Assembly (NCBI RefSeq): GCF_036226665.1
Contig: NZ_CP109007.1
Span: 2,458,501 to 2,522,500, forward strand
Source: Streptomyces sp. NBC_00691
Lineage (GTDB): Bacteria > Actinomycetota > Actinomycetes > Streptomycetales > Streptomycetaceae
DNA: 64,000 nt
Direction: 5' to 3'
Positions within the stretch are counted from its first letter, which is position 1; each line of letters starts with the position of its first letter. The translations under genes and the position numbers were made by a program. Of this stretch, positions 35,153 to 43,301 are shown piece after piece. The notes under the pieces are model-generated. The model saw only the letters and a program-made list of their open reading frames with translations, was not told the origin of the DNA and did no database searches.

Positions 35153-35203
35153 CCGTCCGACTGGGTAGGTCTTTTGCCGACAGGACGTCGGGAACCAGTT
35201 GAC

Positions 35204-35217
35204 TTAGGTAAGCCTAA
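35204..35217. promoter_or_regulatory. DmdR/IdeR-like iron box upstream of heme oxygenase
   Basis: TTAGG-TAAG-CCTAA, a 14-bp inverted repeat, fits the core of the actinobacterial iron box (TTAGGTTAGGCTAACCTAA). It lies 51-64 bp upstream of the heme oxygenase TTG start. It predicts iron-dependent repression by DmdR1/IdeR. Confidence 0.75.
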
Positions 35218-35267
35218 CTCGGCAGGATCGTCACTGGTTCCCGTCCCATCGGTCCCGGAGGCACGCC

Positions 35268-35918
35268 TTGGACACGCCCTTCTCCACGCTCATCCGTACC
35301 GCCTCGCACGAGCAGCACACGGAAGCGGAGACGTCGTCCTTCATGGGCGACCTCCTGGGCGGACGCCTGGCCGTCGACGCCTACGCGCGCTACACCGAGC
35401 AGCTCTGGTTCGTGTACCGCGCCCTCGAGGACGGCGCGGAGGCCCTGCGCTCGGACCCCGTCGCCGGGCCCTTCATACAGCCCGAACTGTTCCGCACGGC
35501 CGCCCTGGAGCAGGACCTCGCCCATCTGCGGGGCCCCGACTGGCGCGCCGGGGTCTCCCCGCTGCCCGCCACCGTCGCGTACGCCGAGCGGGTCGCCGAG
35601 TGCGCCCGCGACTGGCCCGCGGGGTACGTGGCCCACCACTACACGCGCTACCTGGGCGACCTGTCGGGCGGCCAGATCATCCGCGACAAGGCGGAGCGCA
35701 CCTGGGGCTTCACGCGCAAGGGCGACGGCGTCCGCTTCTACGTGTTCGACACGATCGCCAACCCGGCCGCGTTCAAGCGGGCCTACCGGGAGCTGCTCGA
35801 CGGGGTGAACGCCGACGACCTGGAGAAGCAGCGGATCGTCGACGAGTGCAAGCGCGCCTTCGCCTTCAACAGCGCGGTCTTCCACCAGCTGGGCGGGGAG
35901 TTCCCGCTCAGCGCGTGA
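35268..35918 (+). CDS. hmuO: heme oxygenase (biliverdin-producing)
   Basis: 216 residues, TTG start at 35268 behind CCGGAGGC. Signature: LIRTASHEQHTEAETSSFMG with the proximal heme-ligand His (second of H-x2-H), YTEQLWFVYRALEDGAEALR, and the distal helix HHYTRYLGDLSGGQIIRDKA with the GDLSGGQ catalytic glycine helix. It cleaves heme to biliverdin, CO and iron, freeing iron for the cell. An iron box upstream and efeOBU nearby fit iron scavenging. Confidence 0.95.
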   Translation: MDTPFSTLIRTASHEQHTEAETSSFMGDLLGGRLAVDAYARYTEQLWFVYRALEDGAEALRSDPVAGPFIQPELFRTAALEQDLAHLRGPDWRAGVSPLPATVAYAERVAECARDWPAGYVAHHYTRYLGDLSGGQIIRDKAERTWGFTRKGDGVRFYVFDTIANPAAFKRAYRELLDGVNADDLEKQRIVDECKRAFAFNSAVFHQLGGEFPLSA

Positions 35919-35939
35919 GCCTCCGGGACCTTCCCGCGC

Positions 35940-36620
35940 TCAGCGCGTGAGGGTCCCCTCCAGGCGGACCCGTCCGCCGAGTTCCACGATGCCGTCAGGG
36001 CCGGGGGCAGTGAGCAGCTGCGAACCCCGGCCCTGCGTGATGTTCAGGGCCCGTCCCAGCTCCGCCGTGAGCAGCAGGGCCGCCGCGCCGGTCGCCTCGT
36101 CCTCGTCGATGCCGTCGCCCCGGCCCGGGAAGGCGCGCGCCCTGATCCGGCCGGCCGCCTCCTCCTCCCAGGCCCAGGCGTAGATCCACTCGCCCGGCTC
36201 GGGCACGTCGAGGGCATCCACCTCGGCGGCGGAGCCGTACGGGCGCAGGGTCCGCGGCGGCGCCCACTCGGCGCGCGCCTCGATCCAGGTGAACTCCCCG
36301 TCGCCGCGCACCCAGACCTCGCCCGCGGGCGGGACGACGACCTCCAGGTCGAGCAGCCAGGCGGCGCCGACCAGCGGGTGTCCGGCGAAGGGCAGCCGCA
36401 GGCCGGGCGTGTAGATGTCGACGATCCCGCGCTCCGGGTCGTCCACGAACACGGTCTCGCTGAACCCGAGTTCCTTGGCGAGCGCCTGCCGTGAGGCCTC
36501 GTCGGGGTGGGTACTGGCGTCCCTCACGACTCCCAGGGCGTTTCCGTGCCGGCCGTCGGCCGCGCAGAAGACCCGGAGGACGTCGATGTCGGTGGCGGTG
36601 CTGGGCACGGTCGTGTTCAT
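35940..36620 (-). CDS. PhzF-family isomerase-like protein
   Basis: 226 residues from ATG 36620. The diaminopimelate-epimerase-like fold is seen as [35 protein letters not shown], the motif [18 protein letters not shown] and the second-half [18 protein letters not shown]. PhzF proteins isomerise small metabolites; most homologues have no known substrate. Shorter than classical PhzF (~280), so a reduced version. Its end is 21 nt from the heme oxygenase stop, convergent, and flanked by a short duplicated sequence. Confidence 0.75.
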   Translation of the reverse strand: MNTTVPSTATDIDVLRVFCAADGRHGNALGVVRDASTHPDEASRQALAKELGFSETVFVDDPERGIVDIYTPGLRLPFAGHPLVGAAWLLDLEVVVPPAGEVWVRGDGEFTWIEARAEWAPPRTLRPYGSAAEVDALDVPEPGEWIYAWAWEEEAAGRIRARAFPGRGDGIDEDEATGAAALLLTAELGRALNITQGRGSQLLTAPGPDGIVELGGRVRLEGTLTR

Positions 36621-36651
36621 GGCGGAAATTGAACCACTCACGGGGAGACGA

Positions 36652-36686
36652 CAGGGCCGCACCCGGAGATGTCGGGTGCGGCCCTG
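36652..36686. terminator. 14-bp stem-loop between phzF-like gene and heme-ATPase remnant
   Basis: CAGGGCCGCACCCG (36652-36665) pairs perfectly with 36673-36686 around a 7-nt loop. It lies upstream of the PhzF start, so it cannot end that gene. It is more likely the old terminator of a lost neighbour preceding or facing the heme-ATPase remnant. Confidence 0.55.
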
Positions 36687-36700
36687 CCTGGTGGGGGGCG

Positions 36701-37015
36701 GAAGAGGCGGCGGTCGCCGAGGCGATGGCGGCCACCGAGGTCGGGGCCTTCGCCGGGCGCCCGTTCTCCGCGCTGTCGGGCGGTGAGCGGGCCCGGGTCG
36801 CGCTGGCCCGGGTCCTCGCGCAGCGGACCGGCCTGCTGCTGCTCGACGAACCGACGGCCGCCCTCGACCTGCGCCATCAGGAACTGCTCCTGCGGGTCTG
36901 CCGGCAGCCGGTGGAGGTGTTCCCGCATCCCCGGACCGGCGTCCCGCTCGTCGCACCGAAGCGGACCGACATCGTCCACGGGGAACGGGAAATCGGGACG
37001 ATTCACCCTCCTTGA
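36701..37015 (+). pseudogene. heme ABC transporter ATPase (HmuV-like) remnant
   Basis: About 105 codons read [17 protein letters not shown], then the ABC signature [20 protein letters not shown] and Walker [20 protein letters not shown]. They jump directly to [20 protein letters not shown], which in HmuV-type proteins is the extreme C-terminus. The Walker A half is missing upstream, and the D-loop/switch-His/C-terminal subdomain (~60-80 residues) is missing internally. There is no start codon with RBS. Permease and heme-binding-protein genes expected beside hmuV are absent. Non-functional. Confidence 0.75.
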
Positions 37016-37117
37016 CCTTCTCTTGACCTTCGCTTGAGAACCCCGTGAAGCCCCTGTGATCCCGTCGTGTCCGATGCGACGGACCTGAGAGCTGAATCAC
37101 TGGACGGCCGGGTATGG

Positions 37118-37153
37118 CTGAGGTAAGCCTCGGTTAAGTTAGGTCCGCCTCAG
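37118..37153. promoter_or_regulatory. two tandem DmdR/IdeR-like iron boxes upstream of efeO
   Basis: GAGG-TAAG-CCTC (37120-37131) and TTAGG-TCCG-CCTCA (37139-37152) are inverted-repeat iron-box cores with centres 20 bp apart. The second is 29 bp before the efeO start. Two boxes may let DmdR dimers bind side by side and fully repress the operon in iron-replete cells. Confidence 0.7.
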
Positions 37154-37181
37154 TCCCCGTACCCGCGTTTCTGGAGTTCCC

Positions 37182-38336
37182 ATGCGAGCCGTTCGCCTCT
37201 CCGTCGTCACCGCCGCAGCGACCGCTGCGGCCCTGGCCGCCGTCACGGGCTGCACCGAGAAGAGCGACGCGAAGGCGGACGACGGCACGATCACCGTGGT
37301 CGCCAAGGACGACTCCTGCGAGGTCTCGAAGAAGGAGTTCCCCGCGGGCCATGTGCAGCTGTCGGTGGAGAACCGCGGCTCCAAGGTCACCGAGGTGTAC
37401 GTCCTCTACCCGGACGACCGGATCGTGACCGAGCGCGAGAACATCGGCCCCGGCACCAAGGCGAGCCTGACCGCCGAGATCAAGGCCGGCGAGTACGCCA
37501 TCGCCTGCAAGCCCGGCATGGTCGGCGACGGCATCCGCCAGGAGGTCAAGGCCACCGGCGGCGCGGCCGGCGTCAAGCGCTCCCCCGAGATGGACGCGGC
37601 GGTCGCCGCCTACCGCCAGTACGTCCAGGCACAGGCCGACGCGACCCTGCCCAAGGTGAAGGTCTTCACCGACGCCGTCCGCGCCGGTGACGTCGAGGCC
37701 GCCAAGAAGGCCTACGCCGAGTCCCGCATCGGCTGGGAGCGCACCGAGCCGGTCGCCGAGTCCTTCGGCGACATCGACCCCAAGGTCGACGTCCGCGAGG
37801 ACGGCCTGGAGGCCGGCCAGGACCCGGCGAAGGACTGGACCGGCTGGCACCGCCTGGAGAAGGCGCTCTGGCAGGACAAGAAGATCGGCGACCGCGAGAA
37901 GGAGCTCGCCGGCCTTCTCGACAAGGACCTCGCCGACTGGGTCAAGCGCGTCGGCAAGGCCGAGATCACCCCGACCTCCATGGCCAACGGCGCCAAGGAA
38001 CTCCTGGACGAGGTCGCCACCGGAAAGGTCACCGGCGAGGAGGAGCGCTACTCCCGCACCGACCTCGTCGACTTCAAGGCCAACGTCGAGGGCGCGCAGA
38101 AGTCCTTCGAGCTGCTCAAGCCGGTCGCCACGAAGAACGACCCGAAGCTCGTCGCCGACCTCGAGAAGCGGTTCGCCGCCCTGAACACGCTCCTCGACAA
38201 GTACCGCACCGACAAGAACAGCTACGTCTTCACCTCCTACGACAAGGTCGGCAAGCCCGAGCGCAAGGAGCTCTCCGACGGCGTCAACGCGCTGGCCGAG
38301 CCGCTCTCCAAGCTCTCCGCCGCCGTCACCAAGTAG
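37182..38336 (+). CDS. efeO: EfeO, iron-uptake lipoprotein (cupredoxin + M75)
   Basis: 384 residues with a lipoprotein signal (ALAAVTGC, Cys ~24). The N-terminal cupredoxin-like domain is DGTITVVAKDDSCEVSKKEF to ~residue 125. The M75/imelysin domain has TDAVRAGDVEAAKKAYAESR and the metal motif TGWHRLEKALW (H-x-x-E). EfeO is the extracellular iron-binding partner in the EfeUOB ferrous/ferric uptake system. It is the first gene of the operon and is followed 28 nt later by efeB. Confidence 0.93.
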   Translation: MRAVRLSVVTAAATAAALAAVTGCTEKSDAKADDGTITVVAKDDSCEVSKKEFPAGHVQLSVENRGSKVTEVYVLYPDDRIVTERENIGPGTKASLTAEIKAGEYAIACKPGMVGDGIRQEVKATGGAAGVKRSPEMDAAVAAYRQYVQAQADATLPKVKVFTDAVRAGDVEAAKKAYAESRIGWERTEPVAESFGDIDPKVDVREDGLEAGQDPAKDWTGWHRLEKALWQDKKIGDREKELAGLLDKDLADWVKRVGKAEITPTSMANGAKELLDEVATGKVTGEEERYSRTDLVDFKANVEGAQKSFELLKPVATKNDPKLVADLEKRFAALNTLLDKYRTDKNSYVFTSYDKVGKPERKELSDGVNALAEPLSKLSAAVTK

Positions 38337-38364
38337 CGAGCGGGCAGAGACGGGAGACGCGGAC

Positions 38365-39651
38365 ATGTCCGAGAACACCCAGGAGACCCGGGAGCCGGTG
38401 CCGACGGCAAGGGCCGCCGCGCCCTCCCGCCGTACGGTCATCGCCGCGGGCGGTGCCGGGCTCGCGCTCGGTGCCGTCGCGGCGGGCGGCGGCGCCGCCC
38501 TGCTGGCCCGGGACGGGGACACCCCCGTACCGGTCGCCGACAGCGGAGCGGCCGTTCCCTTCCACGGCCCGCACCAGGCCGGTATCGCCACCGCCGTCCA
38601 GGACCGGCTGCACTTCGCGGCCTTCGACGTGACGACGACCGACCGCGCCGAGCTGGTCCAGCTCCTCAAGGACTGGACCCGGGCGGCCGAGCGCATGACG
38701 GCCGGCGCCGAGGTCGGCGACGGCGCCTACGGCGGCCTCCCGGAGGCCCCGCCGGACGACACCGGCGAGGCCCTCGGCCTCAAGCCCTCCCGGCTCACCC
38801 TCACCATCGGCTTCGGCCCCACGCTGTTCGACGGGCGCTTCGGGCTGAAGGACAAGCAGCCCGGGGCCCTGGTGGAGCTGCCCAAGTTCCCGGGCGACAA
38901 CCTGGATCCGGCCCGCAGCGGCGGCGACCTCTGCGTCCAGGCGTGCGCGGACGACCCGCAGGTCGCCGTGCACGCCATCCGGAACCTGGCGCGGATCGGC
39001 TTCGGCAAGGTCGCGGTGCGCTGGTCCCAGCTGGGCTTCGGCAAGACGTCCTCGACCACGCCGGACGCCCAGACGCCCCGCAACCTCTTCGGCTTCAAGG
39101 ACGGCACCCGCAACATCGCCGGCACCGAGACCGACCGGCTCGCCAAGCACGTCTGGGTCTCCGGCAAGGACGCCGAGGGGCCGGCCGCCTGGATGGACGG
39201 CGGCTCCTACCTCGTCGCCCGCCGCATCCGGATGAACGTCGAGACCTGGGACCGCACCCCGCTCTCCGAGCAGGAGGACATCTTCGGCCGCGACAAGCGC
39301 GAGGGCGCGCCCGTCGGCAAGGCCAAGGAGCACGACGAGCCGTTCCTCAAGGCGATGAAGCCGGAATCCCACGTCCGGCTCGCCCACCCCGACACCAACG
39401 CCGGGGCGACCATCCTGCGCCGCGGCTACTCCTTCACCGACGGCACCGACGGCCTCGGCCGCCTGGAGGCCGGGCTGTTCTTCCTGGCGTACCAGAAGGA
39501 CGTCCGGACCGGCTTCATCCCGGTCCAGACCTCCCTGTCGCGGGCCGACGCCCTCAACGAGTACATCCAGCACGTGGGTTCCGCGCTGTTCGCGATCCCG
39601 CCGGGCGTCCGAGACAAGGGCGACTGGTGGGGCCGGGCGCTGTTCTCGTGA
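38365..39651 (+). CDS. efeB: EfeB, Tat-exported Dyp-type heme peroxidase
   Basis: 428 residues. The twin-arginine signal is SRRTVIAAGGAGLALG near residue 22. The DyP fold shows FATRFEPRT-equivalents: GLKPSRLTLTIGFGPTLF, the GxxDG motif NLFGFKDGTRNIAGTE, and RLEAGLFFLAYQKDVRTGF at the C-terminus. EfeB acts outside the cell to oxidise ferrous to ferric iron (or release iron from heme) for EfeU. It sits in the fixed order efeO-efeB-efeU with 30-nt spacing to efeU. Confidence 0.93.
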   Translation: MSENTQETREPVPTARAAAPSRRTVIAAGGAGLALGAVAAGGGAALLARDGDTPVPVADSGAAVPFHGPHQAGIATAVQDRLHFAAFDVTTTDRAELVQLLKDWTRAAERMTAGAEVGDGAYGGLPEAPPDDTGEALGLKPSRLTLTIGFGPTLFDGRFGLKDKQPGALVELPKFPGDNLDPARSGGDLCVQACADDPQVAVHAIRNLARIGFGKVAVRWSQLGFGKTSSTTPDAQTPRNLFGFKDGTRNIAGTETDRLAKHVWVSGKDAEGPAAWMDGGSYLVARRIRMNVETWDRTPLSEQEDIFGRDKREGAPVGKAKEHDEPFLKAMKPESHVRLAHPDTNAGATILRRGYSFTDGTDGLGRLEAGLFFLAYQKDVRTGFIPVQTSLSRADALNEYIQHVGSALFAIPPGVRDKGDWWGRALFS

Positions 39652-39681
39652 CACTCCACGCAACCCCGGGAGGGAACCCGC

Positions 39682-40563
39682 GTGTTCGGTAACTATCTGA
39701 TCGGCCTGCGCGAGGGCCTCGAAGCCAGCCTCGTCGTCTGCATCCTCATCGCCTATCTGGTGAAGACCGGCCGGCGGGACGCGCTGAAGCCGATCTGGAT
39801 CGGCATCGGCGTGGCCGTCGGTGTGGCCCTGGCCTTCGGCGCCGGGCTCGAGTTCGGCTCCCAGGAGCTGACCTTCGAGGCGCAGGAACTGCTCGGCGGC
39901 TCGCTCTCGATCGTCGCGGTCGTCCTGGTGACCTGGATGGTCTTCTGGATGCGGCGCACCGCCCGGCACCTCAAGGCCGAGCTGCACGGCAAGCTGGACG
40001 CGGCCCTGCGGATGGGCACGGGCGCGCTGGTCGCCACCGCCTTCCTGGCCGTGGGCCGCGAGGGCCTGGAGACGGCGCTGTTCGTGTGGGCCTCGGTCCG
40101 GGCCTCCTCGGACGGCACGTCCGCCCCGCTGGTCGGTGTCCTCCTCGGACTGGCCACGGCGGTGCTCCTCGGCTGGCTGTTCTACCGGGGCGCGCTGAGG
40201 ATCAACCTGGCCACGTTCTTCACCTGGACCGGCGGAATGCTGGTCGTGGTCGCGGCGGGCGTCCTCGCGTACGGCGTGCACGACCTCCAGGAGGCCCGCT
40301 TCCTCGACGGCCTCGCCGACAAGGCCTTCGACGTCTCGGCGACGATCCCGCCGGACAGCTGGTACGGCACGCTCCTCAAGGGCGTGTTCAACTTCCAGCC
40401 GAACCCGACGGTCCTTCAGGTCACGGTGTGGGCGCTGTATCTGGTCCCGACGCTCGCGCTGTTCCTGGCCCCGATAGGGTCGGGTCCGTCCGTGCGGGTG
40501 AAGAAGCAGAAGGCGACCGATGAGAAGGCTGACGCTGAGGCGAGCGCCGAGACCACCGCTTGA
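39682..40563 (+). CDS. efeU: EfeU, iron permease (FTR1/OFeT family)
   Basis: 293 residues with seven membrane segments, GTG start behind GGGAGGGAAC. Two R-E-G-L-E motifs characterise FTR1-type permeases: GNYLIGLREGLEASLVVCIL in TM1 and FLAVGREGLETALFVWASV in TM4; the glutamates form the iron channel. The C-terminal tail is Lys/Ala/Glu-rich. The gene's last 44 nt overlap the next gene's start in another frame. Confidence 0.93.
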   Translation: MFGNYLIGLREGLEASLVVCILIAYLVKTGRRDALKPIWIGIGVAVGVALAFGAGLEFGSQELTFEAQELLGGSLSIVAVVLVTWMVFWMRRTARHLKAELHGKLDAALRMGTGALVATAFLAVGREGLETALFVWASVRASSDGTSAPLVGVLLGLATAVLLGWLFYRGALRINLATFFTWTGGMLVVVAAGVLAYGVHDLQEARFLDGLADKAFDVSATIPPDSWYGTLLKGVFNFQPNPTVLQVTVWALYLVPTLALFLAPIGSGPSVRVKKQKATDEKADAEASAETTA

Positions 40564-41584
40564 GCGGCTGTCGGCAGGACGGTCCACGCGACCCACGAGA
40601 GCCGGGCGCCCCGCGCGCCGCGTACGTCTCCTCGCGGCGACGGCGGCCGCGACCGTCCTCGCCCTGACGGCGAGCGGCTGCGTCACCGTGCACGGTGAGC
40701 TCGCCCTGATGCCGCCGGCCACCGAGGCCGAGGCCGCGCAGGCCCTCGCGGACTTCACCGCCGCCTACAACAGGGCAGACAAGGCCCACGACCCGGCGCT
40801 GGACGCGGGCCGGGTCACCGGTCCGCTCGGCGAGATCAACCAGGCAGGTCTGCGCGCGCGGGCGGTGACGTCCCCCGGCGGCAACCCGAACCACCGCCCC
40901 CTCGAACTGTCGGACGCGCGCTTCGTGCTGCCCAGGAAGGCGGGCTGGCCGCGCTGGTTCCTCGCGGACACCGACCCCGACAAGAACGCCGGCGACCAGC
41001 GCTGGCTCCTCGTCTTCGTACGCAACGGGCCCCAGCAGCTGTGGGAGGTCGCCCACCTGGTGATCCTCGGCCGGTCCGACATGCCCGAGTTCGCCGAGGA
41101 GGACGGGTACGCGGTGCCGGTCGCCGCGGACACCGACACGCTCGCGGTCGCCCCGGCGGACCTCGGCAAGGAGTACGTCGCGTACCTGCAGGACGGGCAG
41201 CCGGGACCGTACGCGGCGGGGCCGCACACGACGGATCTGCGGGAGCAGCGGCAGAAGGGCGCCAAGCGCCCGGGGCTCGCCACCCAGTACCTGGACCGGG
41301 TCGCGGACCAGGGCGACTTCGCGCCGCTCGGGCTGCGGACGAAGGACGGCGGCGCGTTCGTCTTCTTCGCGACGCGGTTCTTCGAGCGGCAGACGGCGGC
41401 GCCGGGCTACCGGCCCAAGGTCGACCCCGACATCAAGGCGCTGCTGACCGGCGAGGTCAAGAACACGGTCACCAAGGAGTGGGTGTCCAACCAGGCGGTC
41501 CTGGTGAAGCCGGCGGGCACCGACCGCGACGGGATCACGATCAAGGCCCGGCTCCAGGGTGTGGTGGGCGCGCAGGGCTCGTAG
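40520..41584 (+). CDS. lipoprotein of unknown function coupled to efeU
   Basis: 354 residues. An Arg-rich 35-residue head precedes a hydrophobic segment and lipobox (VLALTASGC, Cys 54). The mature part begins TVHGELALMPPATEAEAAQA and contains W-rich strands RWLLVFVRNGPQQLWEVAHL; a C-terminal block near VKNTVTKEWVSNQAVLVKP completes it. No named function recognised; homologues exist across Streptomyces downstream of efeU as I recall. The 44-nt overlap with efeU suggests co-translation. Start codon choice is uncertain because of the long head. Confidence 0.65.
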   Translation: MRRLTLRRAPRPPLERLSAGRSTRPTRAGRPARRVRLLAATAAATVLALTASGCVTVHGELALMPPATEAEAAQALADFTAAYNRADKAHDPALDAGRVTGPLGEINQAGLRARAVTSPGGNPNHRPLELSDARFVLPRKAGWPRWFLADTDPDKNAGDQRWLLVFVRNGPQQLWEVAHLVILGRSDMPEFAEEDGYAVPVAADTDTLAVAPADLGKEYVAYLQDGQPGPYAAGPHTTDLREQRQKGAKRPGLATQYLDRVADQGDFAPLGLRTKDGGAFVFFATRFFERQTAAPGYRPKVDPDIKALLTGEVKNTVTKEWVSNQAVLVKPAGTDRDGITIKARLQGVVGAQGS

Positions 41585-41614
41585 CGCCCCGGTCGGCGGG
41601 TCGGAGTCGGCGGG

Positions 41615-42394
41615 TCAGCGGGTCAGCGGCCAGGCGATCTCGTGGGCCGTGTGCTCGCCGTCGCTCTCCGCCTCACGCGCGGCCGCGTGGCGGGCGCAGA
41701 CGTCCTGGAGGGTCTCCAGGAGGTTCAGCGGGTCGGGCAGCGGATGCTCGGGGCCGCGGAGCCAGGCGACGACCGGATGGGCGCTCTCGTCCCCGGGGAG
41801 CCGGGCGGGCGGTACGAGGACGTAGCTGCCGCGGCAGTGCCAGCGGAGCCCCGGGTGCTCGTCCATGGTCTCGGGGTGGCAGTCGAGCTCACACGGCCAC
41901 CACTCGTCCTCGTCCTCGGGGGTGCCGCGGGTGGCGGTGAAGAAGAGCATCCGCCCGCCGACCGTGTCGACCTCGGCGGACTCGGCGACCGGTCCGACCT
42001 CGACGCCCTCGGCGAGGAGGCGCTCCAGGGCGGCGCGGCCGGCTGCGAGGGGCACGTCGAGGACGTCGTGGACCATGCCGGTGGCGGTGATGAAGTTCGC
42101 CTCGGGCTCGTTGCGGGCCCAGCGCTCGATCTGGGCGCGGTCGGTGGTCGACTGCGTCTGCCAGGCGAAGGAGACCGGGTGCCGGGCCGGGGTGGGACAG
42201 CCGATCCGCTCACAGGAACAGCTGTAGCCGACGGGGTACGCGGCGGGGGCGAGGGGCAGCCCGGCGGCGGCGACGGCCAGGAGCAGCTTCTCGCGGTCGT
42301 TCTCGTCGTCGGCCGCGGTGCGTTTCGGGCGCCTGCGCAGCCACTGTGCGAGTTTGCTCTCCGGGCCGCGGTAGCGGCCGATCCCGTCGCCCAT
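41615..42394 (-). CDS. degenerate bifunctional primase/polymerase (prim-pol) family protein
   Basis: 259 residues. The prim-pol domain is recognised from LLLAVAAAGLPLAPAAYPVG, then CSCERIGCPTPARHPVSFAW (family C-x-P-G-K-H-P region), RWARNEPEANFITATGMVHD, and the C-terminal CRGSYVLVPPARLPG. In active members the D-V-D (DxD) and s-x-H motifs bind metal; here they read DVLDVP and GGRMLFFTATRG, so the second Asp and the His are missing. Probably a structural or regulatory derivative. No phage or plasmid genes are near. Confidence 0.7.
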   Translation of the reverse strand: MGDGIGRYRGPESKLAQWLRRRPKRTAADDENDREKLLLAVAAAGLPLAPAAYPVGYSCSCERIGCPTPARHPVSFAWQTQSTTDRAQIERWARNEPEANFITATGMVHDVLDVPLAAGRAALERLLAEGVEVGPVAESAEVDTVGGRMLFFTATRGTPEDEDEWWPCELDCHPETMDEHPGLRWHCRGSYVLVPPARLPGDESAHPVVAWLRGPEHPLPDPLNLLETLQDVCARHAAAREAESDGEHTAHEIAWPLTR

Positions 42395-42509
42395 CTATCC
42401 CCTCACACCTCGTGCTCGCCCGTTCGGCTCTGCCCATGGTCCCACCATCCTGCGCCCTGGGTGACCGGAGTGCGGAACCGGGGTGTGGAACCGGTGTGCG
42501 ACGACCGTT

Positions 42510-43130
42510 TCAGGACCTCGGCGCGAGGCCCCGGAGGGCGAGGTCGACGAGGCTGTCGGCGTACGCGTGGGTGAGCGGCAGCGTGCGGTGGAGCCAGCGG
42601 TGGTGGAGCGGTCCGACGAGGAGTTCGAGGGCGATCCGGGGGTCGACGCCGGGGTCCACGTCCCCGGCCGTCTGGGCCGCCTCGATGCGGCGGGCGTAGT
42701 ACTGGAGCTGCGGTTCGAGGAGCGCCTCGGTGAAGCGGGCGCCGAGCTCGGGGTCGACGATGCCCTCGGCGGCCAGAGCGCGGGTGGGGGCGTCGAAGGC
42801 GGGGTCGTTCATCTCGTCGACGGTGGCGCGCAGGACGTACCTGAGGTCGGCGGCGAGGTCGCCGGTGTCGGGGATCTCACTCGTGGCGTCCCCGCCCAGG
42901 GCCTCGTTGGCGCGGGCCGCCAGGTCCAGGAAGGCGTCGAGGAGGACGGCCGCCTTGGAGGGCCACCAGCGGTAGATGGTCTGCTTGCCGACCCCGGCGC
43001 GGGCGGCGATGCCCTCGATGGTGGTCCTCGCGTAGCCGGTCTCGGAGACGAGGGCGAGGGCGGCGTCGAAGATGGCGCGGCGGGAGCGCTCGCTGCGGCG
43101 GGAGGCGTCGGGGGCCTTGGTGTCGGACAT
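42510..43130 (-). CDS. TetR-family regulator
   Basis: 206 residues. The HTH reads TTIEGIAARAGVGKQTIYRW around residues 37-56, with a TetR_C domain behind. An inverted repeat 21 bp upstream of the start suggests autoregulation. It is divergent from the dimethylargininase gene with a 171-bp gap, so it may also control that gene; this is inference. Confidence 0.9.
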   Translation of the reverse strand: MSDTKAPDASRRSERSRRAIFDAALALVSETGYARTTIEGIAARAGVGKQTIYRWWPSKAAVLLDAFLDLAARANEALGGDATSEIPDTGDLAADLRYVLRATVDEMNDPAFDAPTRALAAEGIVDPELGARFTEALLEPQLQYYARRIEAAQTAGDVDPGVDPRIALELLVGPLHHRWLHRTLPLTHAYADSLVDLALRGLAPRS

Positions 43131-43150
43131 GGGCCCAATCTAGCAGCGTA

Positions 43151-43167
43151 CGAGACGCTACGTCTCG
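43151..43167. promoter_or_regulatory. TetR operator-like inverted repeat
   Basis: CGAGACG-CTA-CGTCTCG, 7-bp perfect arms around 3 bp, 21 bp upstream of the tetR start codon and in the divergent gap with the dimethylargininase gene. Its arms partly match the core of the 23443-23473 operator (GAGAC), a common TetR half-site. Confidence 0.7.
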
Positions 43168-43301
43168 CCAGTCGTGGCCAGGGCCGAACCACCCGAACGG
43201 TCCACAGCGCGGCGGGCCCGGAAGGCGGACCATGGGGTCACCGATCCGGCGGATCCCCACCCCGCCGGTGCCTCTGACCACCCGTCCGTGAGGAGCCCTC
43301 A

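Noticed and set aside
36491..36700. Upstream extension of the heme ATPase frame to an ATG at 36491
   Set aside because: It overlaps the PhzF gene in the opposite sense and its residues are not ABC-like; used only the part with homology.
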